From NCBI GenBank assembly GCA_047630275.1, contig JBLHVN010000002.1, positions 620,001 through 684,000 of the forward strand: DNA of 64,000 bases. Reading direction: 5' to 3'. The DNA is from GCA-2720865 sp047630275 (GTDB lineage Bacteria; Bdellovibrionota; Bacteriovoracia; Bacteriovoracales; Bacteriovoracaceae). The notes below the pieces were generated by a model, which saw nothing but the letters and a program-made list of their open reading frames with translations, ran no database searches and was not told where the DNA came from. Shown in pieces: positions 26,562-34,854 of this stretch; within the stretch, counting starts at the first letter, position 1, and each line of letters opens with the position of its first letter. A program made the translations under genes and the position numbers.

Positions 26562-27625
26562 TCGATGGCTTCTGAGATCTTTTTAATCAAGATATCTTTT
26601 CCATTAACGGTATTAGACACTAAAGGGTTTTTCTTCTGATCTTCAAATCTTTCTATTAGATCAAGTAAGTCTAAATTTTCAAGATCATCTTCAGTAACAA
26701 CAAAGGAGCCTATCTTTTTTTCGGCCTCTTTAGCATTGTGAAATTGCTCATTCTTTTGAGCGATCTTTAAGGGGATGAAAATACTTCTCTTATTTAAAGC
26801 AACTAGTTCACAGACTGTTCCAGCTCCAGCTCTAGAGATGATAACTTCAGCCCATTTATAAAGGTCTATAATCTCAGGTCCAACAAAGGCTAAGGGGTAA
26901 TACCTATCACTTTTTAAGTCTTTATACTCATCAAAAAAGGCCTTTCCTACCTGATGAATAATAAAGTATTTTTTTGTTAGCTCTGAAAGATTCTCTTTAA
27001 TCAAATCATTTACTAATTTAGATCCATTTCCCCCACCGGTGACAAAAAGCAAGGGTTTCGTGGATTCATTGATTGAAAACCCCTCATAGTTGATCTCACT
27101 CTTATCATTTGAAAAAAGCGAATCTCTTAAAGGGTAACCAGATATCTCCGTTTTATCTTTAGGAAAGAACTTGAGAGAGTCTTCATAGGAGACAAAAACT
27201 TTCTTTGCAAACTTACTGGCAATCTTATTAGCTAGCCCTACCTGAGTTGTTTGCTCATGGACAAAGATCCTTCTCTGAAGAATCCAAGCGGCTAATACAA
27301 CTGGAACAGTCACAAAGCCCCCAGTAGAAAAAATCAATGTCTTTCTGTTCGATTTCTTAAGTAGGATGAGGAAGGCATCAAAGATCCCTTTAACTACCTT
27401 AAACATATCAATTAGGTTCTCAAAACTTAAGTAACGCCTAAGCTTACCAGTTGTGATCTCATGAAAAGGAAGATCAAGTGCTTTGATTAATTCCTTCTCA
27501 ATCCCCTTACCGCCGATATAGCCAATCCTATACTTATCTTTAAGGTCGTGAAGAAGAGTTACAGTCGGCATGACATGTCCGCCGGATCCTCCCCCTGTAA
27601 AAATAACTTCGTAAGTCTTTGACAT
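26558..27625 (-). CDS. murG: MurG-type UDP-GlcNAc:lipid I N-acetylglucosaminyltransferase
   Basis: GT28 glycosyltransferase that adds GlcNAc to lipid I at the inner face of the membrane. The N-terminal glycine loop GGGSGGHVMPTV and the C-terminal SRAGAGTVCELVALNKRSIFIPL ... NEQFHNA block (sugar-nucleotide binding) are diagnostic. The product is about 355 residues, a usual length. ATG 27625 is chosen by homology; no clear ribosome site lies before it, and in-frame upstream codons are no better. It stands alone, away from any mur/fts cluster, convergent with the Lnb-like gene. It could be a MurG paralogue if another copy exists in the genome. Confidence 0.85.
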   Translation of the reverse strand: MSKTYEVIFTGGGSGGHVMPTVTLLHDLKDKYRIGYIGGKGIEKELIKALDLPFHEITTGKLRRYLSFENLIDMFKVVKGIFDAFLILLKKSNRKTLIFSTGGFVTVPVVLAAWILQRRIFVHEQTTQVGLANKIASKFAKKVFVSYEDSLKFFPKDKTEISGYPLRDSLFSNDKSEINYEGFSINESTKPLLFVTGGGNGSKLVNDLIKENLSELTKKYFIIHQVGKAFFDEYKDLKSDRYYPLAFVGPEIIDLYKWAEVIISRAGAGTVCELVALNKRSIFIPLKIAQKNEQFHNAKEAEKKIGSFVVTEDDLENLDLLDLIERFEDQKKNPLVSNTVNGKDILIKKISEAID

Positions 27626-27749
27626 GATTAAAATTTTAGCATGAAATTTAACTGAACACATCGCTCAGGTATTTCGGAAAAACCTACCTATACTCCTACA
27701 ACAGTGAATACATTAGAATTTAATTAAACAACTTTGATAGGAAATTTTC

Positions 27750-29303
27750 ATGAGAACCGAATTTACAATTGTAAGTCTAATCATCCTGGCTGCCCAAGGT
27801 ATCCTAGCTTACTTCTATCCTCAAACAGCGTGGGGATTTGTTATAACCGCACCACTTTTTCTTTTAGGTGTTTATGAAATGATCCAAAAGAAAAGAACCC
27901 TAATGAGAAACTACCCTCTCTTTGGAAGAATGCGCTATGTGATGGAAATATTAAGACCTAAGATTTATCAATACTTTGTTGAATCTGATACCGATGGAAC
28001 TCCTATCTCTCGAATCTACCGCTCTTTAGTTTATCAAAGGGCCAAAAGACAAACGGCCACTACCCCTTTTGGTACACAGCTAGACGTTTATGAACCAGGT
28101 TATGAATGGGTCAATCATTCTATGAACCCACTTCCTTTAGAAGAAGTAAAAGCAGAAGACCTTCGCATAACTGTTGGTGGTCCTAATTGCGCAAAACCCT
28201 ACAGCCTTTCAATCTTAAATATTTCAGCAATGAGTTATGGTTCCTTAAGCTCCACCGCCATTGAGGCCCTCAACTGGGGAGCTAAGATTGGGGGCTTTGC
28301 TCACAATACTGGAGAAGGTTCAGCTTCAATCTTTCACCTCAAGCATGGAGGTGATCTCATTTGGCAAATCGGGACAGGTTACTTTGGATGTCGACATGAA
28401 GATGGAACTTTCAACCCGCAAGCCTTTGCAGAAAGGGCCAACTCCCCTTCTGTAAAAATGATAGAAATCAAGCTCTCTCAAGGAGCAAAGCCAGGTCATG
28501 GAGGGATTCTTCCTGCTAAAAAGAACACTCCCCTTATTGCTAAAGCAAGGGGAGTTGAACCCTATACAACAGTATCATCTCCATCAAATCACTCCTCTTT
28601 TTCAGATCATAAGGGACTTCTTGATTTTGTAGCAAAGCTAAGAGAACTCTCAGGTGGTAAGCCAGTTGGCTTTAAACTTTGCTTTGGGAATCCAATGGAC
28701 TTTGAGAACCTATGTAAGGCCATGGTTGAAACAAAGATTCTTCCCGACTTTATTTCAATTGATGGAGGCGAAGGGGGAACCGGAGCTGCTCCGCTAGAAT
28801 TCTCAAATTCAATTGGAATGAGCTTAAGAGATGGGCTTATCTACGCGACAGATTATTTAAAAGCATATGATCTTAAAAAAGATATAAAAGTATTGGCTTC
28901 AGGAAAGATTCTCACAGGCTTTGATATCATTAGGGCCATCTCTATTGGAGCCGACGCTTGTTATTCAGCAAGGGGAATGATGCTTTCTCTAGGATGTATT
29001 CAGGCTCTAGAATGTAATACAAATAAATGCCCAGCAGGAGTTGCTACGCAAAATCCAGCCCTCTACAAGGGACTGGATGTAGCTGATAAGCACTATCGAG
29101 TTGCAAGTTATCATCATGAGACAGTTCATGCAGTGGCTGAGATGCTAGCCTCGATGGGGCATAAAGATACACTTAAACTTAATAGATCTTCTGTTTGGAG
29201 ACGAGTATCTCCTACGATTATCAGAAGCTACTGTGAGTTATTCCCAGATAAAAAAGTGGGCTCTTCAATTTTAGAGAGCGCACCAAAAAGTTCAGCCTCT
29301 TAA
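27750..29303 (+). CDS. FMN-binding glutamate-synthase-like protein with N-terminal membrane segments
   Basis: 517 residues. Two hydrophobic helices (about 5-45) precede a TIM-barrel domain related to the FMN domain of glutamate synthase: SILNISAMSYGSLS, GGFAHNTGEGS, IEIKLSQGAKPGHGG, FISIDGGEGGTGAAP and RGMMLSLGCIQALECNTNKCPAGVATQNP. The Cys spacing in the last block matches the 3Fe-4S cluster ligands of GltB. No amidotransferase domain is present, so ammonia-dependent or another flavin reaction is likely. An AGGA site precedes ATG 27750. The 3' end overlaps the convergent M48 gene. Confidence 0.9.
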   Translation: MRTEFTIVSLIILAAQGILAYFYPQTAWGFVITAPLFLLGVYEMIQKKRTLMRNYPLFGRMRYVMEILRPKIYQYFVESDTDGTPISRIYRSLVYQRAKRQTATTPFGTQLDVYEPGYEWVNHSMNPLPLEEVKAEDLRITVGGPNCAKPYSLSILNISAMSYGSLSSTAIEALNWGAKIGGFAHNTGEGSASIFHLKHGGDLIWQIGTGYFGCRHEDGTFNPQAFAERANSPSVKMIEIKLSQGAKPGHGGILPAKKNTPLIAKARGVEPYTTVSSPSNHSSFSDHKGLLDFVAKLRELSGGKPVGFKLCFGNPMDFENLCKAMVETKILPDFISIDGGEGGTGAAPLEFSNSIGMSLRDGLIYATDYLKAYDLKKDIKVLASGKILTGFDIIRAISIGADACYSARGMMLSLGCIQALECNTNKCPAGVATQNPALYKGLDVADKHYRVASYHHETVHAVAEMLASMGHKDTLKLNRSSVWRRVSPTIIRSYCELFPDKKVGSSILESAPKSSAS

Positions 29304-30283
29304 AAGAGAGACTGAGCTTTCTTAAATTCTCTAGAAGAAATAATCCCAGCGCTACCAGAGAACTCCCTCGAGAGTTCCTGTTGTTGCGCGACTCTTTGCC
29401 TGCTTGGAGGGTGAGTTGATAGAGCATCAGTAAATGTGGCCATTACCTTGTTTTGCCCACTCTTATGCTGCTCTTCCATTTTCAATAATTCTGCGTAGAA
29501 GTTTCCTACATATCCAGAATGAAAACCGGCCCTCATAGCTGTTTTAAATCCAATACGATCCGCTTCCATCTCATCTTCTCTGGAGTTGGCCATGAACTTG
29601 AACTTCTGAATGAGAAGCCCGCCAGCCCCTCCAGCTAAAGCTCCGTAAGCTGCGACTCTTTGAAGACAATCACGATCATCTTCCCTACATAACTTCTTGC
29701 CTAAGAAAAATCCCCCAGCACCACCAATTAATCCACCAATTGCTCCGTAGATGAGGGCCTTCTTTTGTTCAGCCTTAGTCTTACTCATCCTCTCTGCCGT
29801 ATGCCTGGCCTGAACGTGGCCAATCTCATGACCAACGACACCTGCTAGCTCTGCTTCAGTCTTTGCCATCTTAAGTAGAGGAGTCGTTACAAAGACTTGC
29901 CCTGCAGGAAGAGCAAAAGCATTCACCATCTTGGCGTCCACCAAGGTGAATTGGTATTGATAAGGGTTTCCATTTAGCCCATTTGCCGAGGCAATCTTAT
30001 TTCCTAAATTAGAAATATATCCCTGAGCATAGCTATTACTAACAGGAGGATATTCTTTCATCATTTGAGGTAAGTACTCCTCGGTCATCTTCTTTTCGTC
30101 GGCAACACTAAGAGCGGTATCTTGCCCTCTATTATCCCCTTCTCTATAACGAGACTTCTCCGAGCTAGAACAACTTGCGATCAAGATAGGAAGTGCCGAT
30201 AAGAAGGCCCTTCTTCCTAAAGAGGTAGAGCAGAGGGCGCTTAAATCTTGATTCATTTTATTAAGAATAATTTTTTGATCCAT
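29300..30283 (-). CDS. M48 family zinc metalloprotease, Tat-type lipoprotein signal
   Basis: 327-residue predicted lipoprotein peptidase. The N-terminus has a twin-arginine-like stretch LGRRAFLSALPILIASC ending in a lipobox Cys. The catalytic zinc motif is HEIGHVQARH, and a conserved downstream EMEADRIG supplies the third ligand (Glu). A glycine-rich hydrophobic hairpin lies between (GAIGGLIGGAGGFFLG). M48 proteins of this BepA/LoiP kind cope with misassembled outer-membrane proteins. ATG 30283 has GGAG six bases upstream; an ATG twelve bases earlier overlaps that site. Confidence 0.9.
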   Translation of the reverse strand: MDQKIILNKMNQDLSALCSTSLGRRAFLSALPILIASCSSSEKSRYREGDNRGQDTALSVADEKKMTEEYLPQMMKEYPPVSNSYAQGYISNLGNKIASANGLNGNPYQYQFTLVDAKMVNAFALPAGQVFVTTPLLKMAKTEAELAGVVGHEIGHVQARHTAERMSKTKAEQKKALIYGAIGGLIGGAGGFFLGKKLCREDDRDCLQRVAAYGALAGGAGGLLIQKFKFMANSREDEMEADRIGFKTAMRAGFHSGYVGNFYAELLKMEEQHKSGQNKVMATFTDALSTHPPSRQRVAQQQELSREFSGSAGIISSREFKKAQSLF

Positions 30284-30360
30284 CAGATTCTCCAAATCAT
30301 TAAAGAATGATTATTATAATCTTTCTGGGGAAGATTTCACTTGTTTTTAAGCTCTAGAAG

Positions 30361-30609
30361 CTAACTTTTTCCAAAGATGGAAAATGGTTCTACAGATTCT
30401 TCCATAGTTCCCTTTACATCTAAAAAGAAGAGTTCTTCTAGGTTCACATCAAAATAGTATGCCATTTTCAAGGCCAACTCTAATTGAGGTAAACTCTTAC
30501 CTGACTCAATTGAATGAATGGTTTGCCTAGTCGTACCAACACCTTCTGCTAGTTCTTGTTGGGTAACACCGTAGTCTCGTCTGATGTCTTTTAAATTGTT
30601 TGTAATCAT
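30361..30609 (-). CDS. XRE-type helix-turn-helix regulator
   Basis: 82-residue DNA-binding protein. The HTH is in residues 7-60 (RRDYGVTQQELAEGVGTTRQTIHSIESGKSLPQLELALKMAYYFDV, Cro/C1 type); the short tail ENLEELFFLD resembles YozG/plasmid-type small XRE regulators. ATG 30609 follows AGGA. The region upstream has two sets of inverted repeats and TTACA direct repeats suitable for autoregulation and for control of the divergent histone-like gene. Confidence 0.9.
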   Translation of the reverse strand: MITNNLKDIRRDYGVTQQELAEGVGTTRQTIHSIESGKSLPQLELALKMAYYFDVNLEELFFLDVKGTMEESVEPFSIFGKS

Positions 30610-30633
30610 ACAATTATTCCTGACCATAGTTAT

Positions 30634-30650
30634 TCACCTTAAAAAGGTGA
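30634..30650. promoter_or_regulatory. Perfect inverted repeat, candidate XRE operator
   Basis: TCACCTT-AAA-AAGGTGA, a 7-bp arm perfect palindrome with a 3-nt spacer, 24 bases upstream of the XRE start codon. Its dimension fits an operator half-site pair for a small HTH dimer. Direct binding is inferred. Confidence 0.55.
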
Positions 30651-30665
30651 GCCTAATATCGTAAA

Positions 30666-30696
30666 CTTTACATTACATTACAATACCCATGTAAAG
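30666..30696. promoter_or_regulatory. Inverted repeat with TTACA direct repeats between divergent genes
   Basis: CTTTACAT and ATGTAAAG are a perfect 8-bp inverted pair around a 15-bp centre that contains three tandem TTACA units. A further ATTACATTACC follows at 30702-30712. It lies between the XRE and histone-like genes. Confidence 0.45.
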
Positions 30697-30715
30697 AATA
30701 TATTACATTACCATC

Positions 30716-30743
30716 TTGCGTTTTTCTCCATAAAAGCTACATT
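30716..30743 (+). promoter_or_regulatory. Possible promoter of the histone-like gene
   Basis: TTGCGT, 16-bp spacer, TACATT, positioned 37 bases before ATG 30780. Both hexamers deviate from consensus; the position next to the TTACA repeats would allow repression by the XRE protein. Confidence 0.35.
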
Positions 30744-30779
30744 AGGTTGGTAAACAAGCCCACCATAAAGAGGTAAAGA

Positions 30780-31286
30780 ATGGCTGACGTAAAAGACAAG
30801 ATACTTGGATCCTTTAAGACTCTCGAGAAGAACTTCATCGATTTCGCCCATAATAGTGAAATTCAAAAGACAATCGAAAGTGTAAAGAAAATGAAAACTA
30901 AGAGACAAAAGCAAGTCGATAAGATGTTGAATTCAAACATTAAAGAACTTCGCAAGGGATATAACAAAGAAGTTAAGAACATGAAAAAGTTCTTCGAAAG
31001 TGAGATCGCTAAGACAAAAAAGCTTTTAGATCAACAACTTAAAGAACTTGAAAGCATCAAGAAAACTGTTGAAAGACACCTAGATGATGTCACTACTGTT
31101 GCAAGAAAAGCTACAGGGACTTCAAAGACAAAGAAGAAGACGACAAAGAAAAAGGCCTCTAAGGCTTCTGCTACTAAGAAGAAGACTGTAGCCAAGAAAG
31201 CGGCAAAGAAAAAAACAGCTAAGAAAAAAGCCGTAAAAAAGGCCCCGGCCAAGAAGAAGAAAACAACTAAGAAAAAGACAAAATAA
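30780..31286 (+). CDS. Histone H1-like lysine-rich protein
   Basis: 168 residues. The N-terminal 105 are predicted helical and coiled (KTIESVKKMKTKRQKQVDKM ... LLDQQLKELESIKKTVERHL). The C-terminal 60 are almost wholly Lys, Ala and Thr in KKK/AKK repeats (KKTTKKKASKASATKKKT and similar), as in bacterial histone-H1-like and AlgP-type proteins. Binding to DNA or RNA by charge is expected; a nucleoid-compaction role is inferred. GAGG lies seven bases before ATG 30780. Codon use is normal for the window. It is divergent from the XRE gene. Confidence 0.85.
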   Translation: MADVKDKILGSFKTLEKNFIDFAHNSEIQKTIESVKKMKTKRQKQVDKMLNSNIKELRKGYNKEVKNMKKFFESEIAKTKKLLDQQLKELESIKKTVERHLDDVTTVARKATGTSKTKKKTTKKKASKASATKKKTVAKKAAKKKTAKKKAVKKAPAKKKKTTKKKTK

Positions 31287-31328
31287 GGATTTAGACCGGT
31301 CCTAGGATCGATTTAATGTGCCCGAATT

Positions 31329-31359
31329 GCCTCCAGGACAGAGCTCCTGGCCTGGAGGC
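31329..31359 (+). terminator. Hairpin after the histone-like gene, no T-tract
   Basis: GCCTCCAGG / CCTGGAGGC forms a 9-bp GC-rich stem; an alternative inner stem CCAGGA / TCCTGG is also possible. It lies 43 bases after the stop codon. No run of T follows, so it may terminate weakly or protect the 3' end. Confidence 0.4.
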
Positions 31360-31437
31360 TCCCTTATAACTCACCGAAATTACTTTATAATACTGGAATT
31401 TACTTGAGTGAATCACTCTTTTTACCGAAGAGGACTT

Positions 31438-31677
31438 ATGCCCAAGATAGATAATATTCTTCAGCAACAACCTCAAGAGATAGCCAACAAGGTTATGGAA
31501 GCCTTAGATAGGCGTGAGAAACTTAAGAACGTCGGTAAGACTGTCTACAGTGGGGATCTGTCATGGAAAAAAGTTACTAGTGAAAGTGAACATCATAAAC
31601 TAGCCAAATATCAGCCTAATCAACCCACCCTCGCAAGCTTAACGCAAAATCATTCAAAAAAACTAGACATTATTTAG
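31438..31677 (+). CDS. Small protein of unknown function
   Basis: 79 residues, not recognised. It is hydrophilic, with a helical first half (IANKVMEALDRREKLKNVGKT) and an unstructured tail rich in Gln, Asn and Pro. No signal peptide or Cys. GAGG four bases before ATG 31438 supports translation, and it lies on the same strand as the histone-like gene and the following tRNA. Conservation cannot be judged here. Confidence 0.6.
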   Translation: MPKIDNILQQQPQEIANKVMEALDRREKLKNVGKTVYSGDLSWKKVTSESEHHKLAKYQPNQPTLASLTQNHSKKLDII

Positions 31678-31739
31678 CTATGCGGCATAACAGAACTCTT
31701 GCCAAGCCCTCAAAATCTCAGTAAAACATATCTCACAGT

Positions 31740-31823
31740 GCCCAGGTGGTGAAATTGGTAGACACGCTAGACTTAGGATCTAGTGCCTTTGGTGTGGAGG
31801 TTCAAGTCCTCTCCTGGGCACCA
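31740..31823 (+). tRNA. tRNA-Leu (UAG)
   Basis: An 84-nt tRNA: acceptor GCCCAGG with CCTGGGC, anticodon arm CTAGA-CTTAGGA-TCTAG giving anticodon UAG, a long variable arm, T-arm GAGGTTCAAGTCCTC, encoded CCA. It reads CUA and probably other CUN codons. A T-rich run (CTCTTTTTTAGAG) follows and may end the transcript. Confidence 0.97.
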
Positions 31824-31888
31824 ACTCTTTTTTAGAGATTCCACTTTAAAAATCCTATAAATTTATTGATTGAGAGTAGAAGCTAGTT

Positions 31889-34846
31889 CTAACTAGCTTT
31901 GCGTTCGATCTTATTTAGTTTCTGCTCAAGCTCGGCCATTTTATTTTTAAGTAAATTATTCTCAGTCGTTAGAACAACAGCCTCTTTTTTCTTAGCGTCC
32001 AATTGGGAGCTTAACCTTTGAGTGTCCATAGACATTTTTTCTCTAGAGGTTTCCAGCTGCTTTAGTTTTAAAGCTAGCTTTGCTTCTCTACCAGAAGACC
32101 CAGACTTAGAGTTTGAAGACATCTGTCCTCGCCCTTTATTGGCTGACTCTACTTGTGCATTTAAAAACTTCATCTTCTGTTCTAACTGTTTACAACGGAT
32201 AGTGATGGCCTTGGCCTGATCAGAAAGTTTTCCATTCTCGATCTTTAGTGTCTGCAGCTCTTTATCCTTGCTTTTAAGCTCTACTGAATGATCTACCGTT
32301 GGCTTTGAGTCCTTCTCTTTTAGGATTGAAGCCTCTGTTTCTTTTTGCCTAATATCTCTTAGTGCCCCTCGAAGCTTAATTTCAAGGTCAGCCTTTTCAA
32401 CTTTAAAGGCTTGCATTGCCTCAAGAGCCGCTCGGTTCTGCTCTTTGACTCTTTCAAGTTCAATATTTTCTTTATGATTCCCATCTTGCTTACTCATTTC
32501 AATACGTCGGTTCATATTATCAATTGTTCTATCTTTAACTTCGATTTGACTTTGAAGTAACCTATTTTCATTGGCAATCTTCTTCATCTCTACTGCTAAG
32601 TCATTCTCGCCATTCTTACTTTGCGAATCAAGAACCGCATTAATCCTCTGTTCTAGTTGTTCTATCTTCTTATCTTTATTTTCTAAGGCAACAGATTGGC
32701 TTTCCTTTAGTTTATCAAAAGCGATATCTCTTATTGAGATTTCCTTTTTTAATGTTTCAGCACTAGCCTTAAGTATTTTATATTCTTTAGAGTCCTCTTC
32801 ATGGCCTGAGCCAATACTAAGGGTTTCTTTAGACTGACTCTCTTCATATAATTTTGTTTTTAGAGAGCTGTTCTCTGTTTTAATTGTATCAAGGACCTTT
32901 TTCATCCTAACGATTTGCTCATCTCTCATTGCTAATGCTTGAGAAGCTTTCTCTTTTTCTATTTTTTCTTTAATTTTTTGAACAGAGTCTAGCTTTTCCG
33001 AGATTAGCCTTTCAGAAGAGTTATCAGCGATTCCTTTAGCGACTGATTCACCTAATTCATCACTTCCTAAGCCCTCTTTGAAAACTTGTTTTAATTCCTC
33101 TTCAATTTCTTCTATGCTAGCGACCTCTTCTCCATTTCTCATTTTCTCTAAATTCGCGCTTAACTTCTCAGTGATCTTTCTTTTCTTTTCTTCCCATTCA
33201 CCACTTATAATAAGTTCTTCTTGGTCATGCTTTCTTTTATTTCTTGCTCGCATTTCTTCGCGAACATTTCCAAGGTCCACAGCCTCTTGGTCAATTTTTT
33301 CAGATTTAATGGTTAAGACTTCTTCTTGATGCTCACTTTTGTGGGTTTTAGGCTTTTCTTGAGCCTCAAGATTCTTGAATTTAAGAACACCTTTTTCTTC
33401 TTCTTCTATACCTAAAGACTTAACAACAAGATCTTTCTCTTTCTTTTCTTCTGATGAACTAATAACTGTTTTAAAGTCATCTTTTTCTTCTTCTATACCA
33501 GAGACCTTCTGTCTAAATTCTTCTTCATCTTCTAGTCCTTTAACCTTCTGAACATCTTCGGAATCAGATACATTAGAAAGATTCACGACATCATCTACTT
33601 CAAGCTCTGTAAGGTTATCAAGTACGGTTTGAAGAAACTCTTCTTTATCTAACCCTCCCTTTACAGTGTTAATAGTATCTTCGATCTCCTCGGCTATAGA
33701 CTCACTCTTAAAGCATTTTAAGATCATCTCCCTATCACTTTGCTCAAGCTGAGAAATAATGCTCTGGTCAGGATACTTTCTTAAGTATCTAGCGATATCT
33801 CTAATATTTAAGTTCTCTTCTAGAGGCCCATTGTCTTCTGTTTCTCTAAATTTTTTAATAAATTGAACTAGTTTTTTAATATTTGGAAGGTTACGGGTTT
33901 CCTCCACTCTTTCTTCTTCAAAGACCTCAACAACAGACCCAGGAAAGCTTTCATAGGTAACTTCAATCTCTTCTTCTGCTAACTTAATCTTACTAGTGAT
34001 ATTATTCTTTCTTAAGTCTTTAAGCTCTTCGTATGTATAAAGTTGATTGATCAATACTGAAGAGAAGTAACCTTTACTAAGAGAAGTATCATCTTTTAGC
34101 CAAACACCTGTGAAAAGAAGCTTATTTGATTTTTCTAAATAATGAAGGTCAAGAGCGTGAGTTTGCTTTGAACATATATTGATGAGTCCCACATATGGAT
34201 TAGAACTCTCCCCATCCTGAAGTGACTGAAGAACATAGTCTTTATACATTTTTGAGACAGGTGCTGTTATTTGAACAACTAAGGCATCCTCTGTTACTCC
34301 ATAGTCAACATCAAGAGGGAACCAGCCAATCTCTTCTTTAGCCAGAAAAGAAAAGAAAGACGAAGCCGCCGATAAGAAGGTTCTTAGACCTGCGACATCT
34401 GCTTTTTCCGTATGAGCAAACTTAGAAACAATATCTGTATAGTACCCAACCGTAAGTGGGCTGCTGAATTTTGTAGAAAAACTCTTCTTTAAGATTTTTT
34501 CATAAGCAGACTCTAATTGAACGACTGCATTTCTTGTTAAGTATCTTTCTAAAATTAACTTCCCAATATCAGACTTAGCCATTTCGGGGTTAAAGATAAC
34601 GTCCCCTTGGTTTTTAAAAAAATCATTTGTTTCACTGATGTTTTCAAAACTAAGGATCCTAGAGTCTCTAAAGAGAGTGTTTTCTTCAAGAGGGCTATCC
34701 TTAACTGTGAGGATGTAAAAAGGAGCTCTATTTTCAAGCTCATCAACAGAGTGCACGACCTCAAAAACATCAAGGCCTAATACCTCTTCAATTTCTTGAG
34801 ATAGCCCTTCGCATAAATTTAGAATAAGAATCTTATCTTGTTCCAA
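31889..34846 (-). CDS. Large coiled-coil protein of unknown function
   Basis: 985 residues, not recognised. Residues 1-110 form a small alpha/beta-looking domain (KILILNLCEGLSQEIEEVLG ... YILTV) that recalls a receiver domain without its Asp residues. Residues 110-420 are globular and contain no motif I know. Residues 430-500 hold acidic imperfect repeats (VKGLEDEEEF, VSGIEEEKDD, VKSLGIEEEEKG). From about 600 to the end the sequence is a near-continuous coiled coil with a Ser/Gly break near 905-920. No signal peptide or membrane helix is seen. TTG 34846 with GAGGA is the start, eight bases after the HD-GYP-like gene, so the two form one unit. It may be a cytoplasmic scaffold. Confidence 0.75.
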   Translation of the reverse strand: MEQDKILILNLCEGLSQEIEEVLGLDVFEVVHSVDELENRAPFYILTVKDSPLEENTLFRDSRILSFENISETNDFFKNQGDVIFNPEMAKSDIGKLILERYLTRNAVVQLESAYEKILKKSFSTKFSSPLTVGYYTDIVSKFAHTEKADVAGLRTFLSAASSFFSFLAKEEIGWFPLDVDYGVTEDALVVQITAPVSKMYKDYVLQSLQDGESSNPYVGLINICSKQTHALDLHYLEKSNKLLFTGVWLKDDTSLSKGYFSSVLINQLYTYEELKDLRKNNITSKIKLAEEEIEVTYESFPGSVVEVFEEERVEETRNLPNIKKLVQFIKKFRETEDNGPLEENLNIRDIARYLRKYPDQSIISQLEQSDREMILKCFKSESIAEEIEDTINTVKGGLDKEEFLQTVLDNLTELEVDDVVNLSNVSDSEDVQKVKGLEDEEEFRQKVSGIEEEKDDFKTVISSSEEKKEKDLVVKSLGIEEEEKGVLKFKNLEAQEKPKTHKSEHQEEVLTIKSEKIDQEAVDLGNVREEMRARNKRKHDQEELIISGEWEEKKRKITEKLSANLEKMRNGEEVASIEEIEEELKQVFKEGLGSDELGESVAKGIADNSSERLISEKLDSVQKIKEKIEKEKASQALAMRDEQIVRMKKVLDTIKTENSSLKTKLYEESQSKETLSIGSGHEEDSKEYKILKASAETLKKEISIRDIAFDKLKESQSVALENKDKKIEQLEQRINAVLDSQSKNGENDLAVEMKKIANENRLLQSQIEVKDRTIDNMNRRIEMSKQDGNHKENIELERVKEQNRAALEAMQAFKVEKADLEIKLRGALRDIRQKETEASILKEKDSKPTVDHSVELKSKDKELQTLKIENGKLSDQAKAITIRCKQLEQKMKFLNAQVESANKGRGQMSSNSKSGSSGREAKLALKLKQLETSREKMSMDTQRLSSQLDAKKKEAVVLTTENNLLKNKMAELEQKLNKIERKAS

Positions 34847-34854
34847 AATGTCCT

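Noticed and set aside
31031..31252. Phe-rich antisense reading frame opposite the histone-like tail
   Set aside because: It is the complement of the Lys-rich repeat; composition is an artefact.
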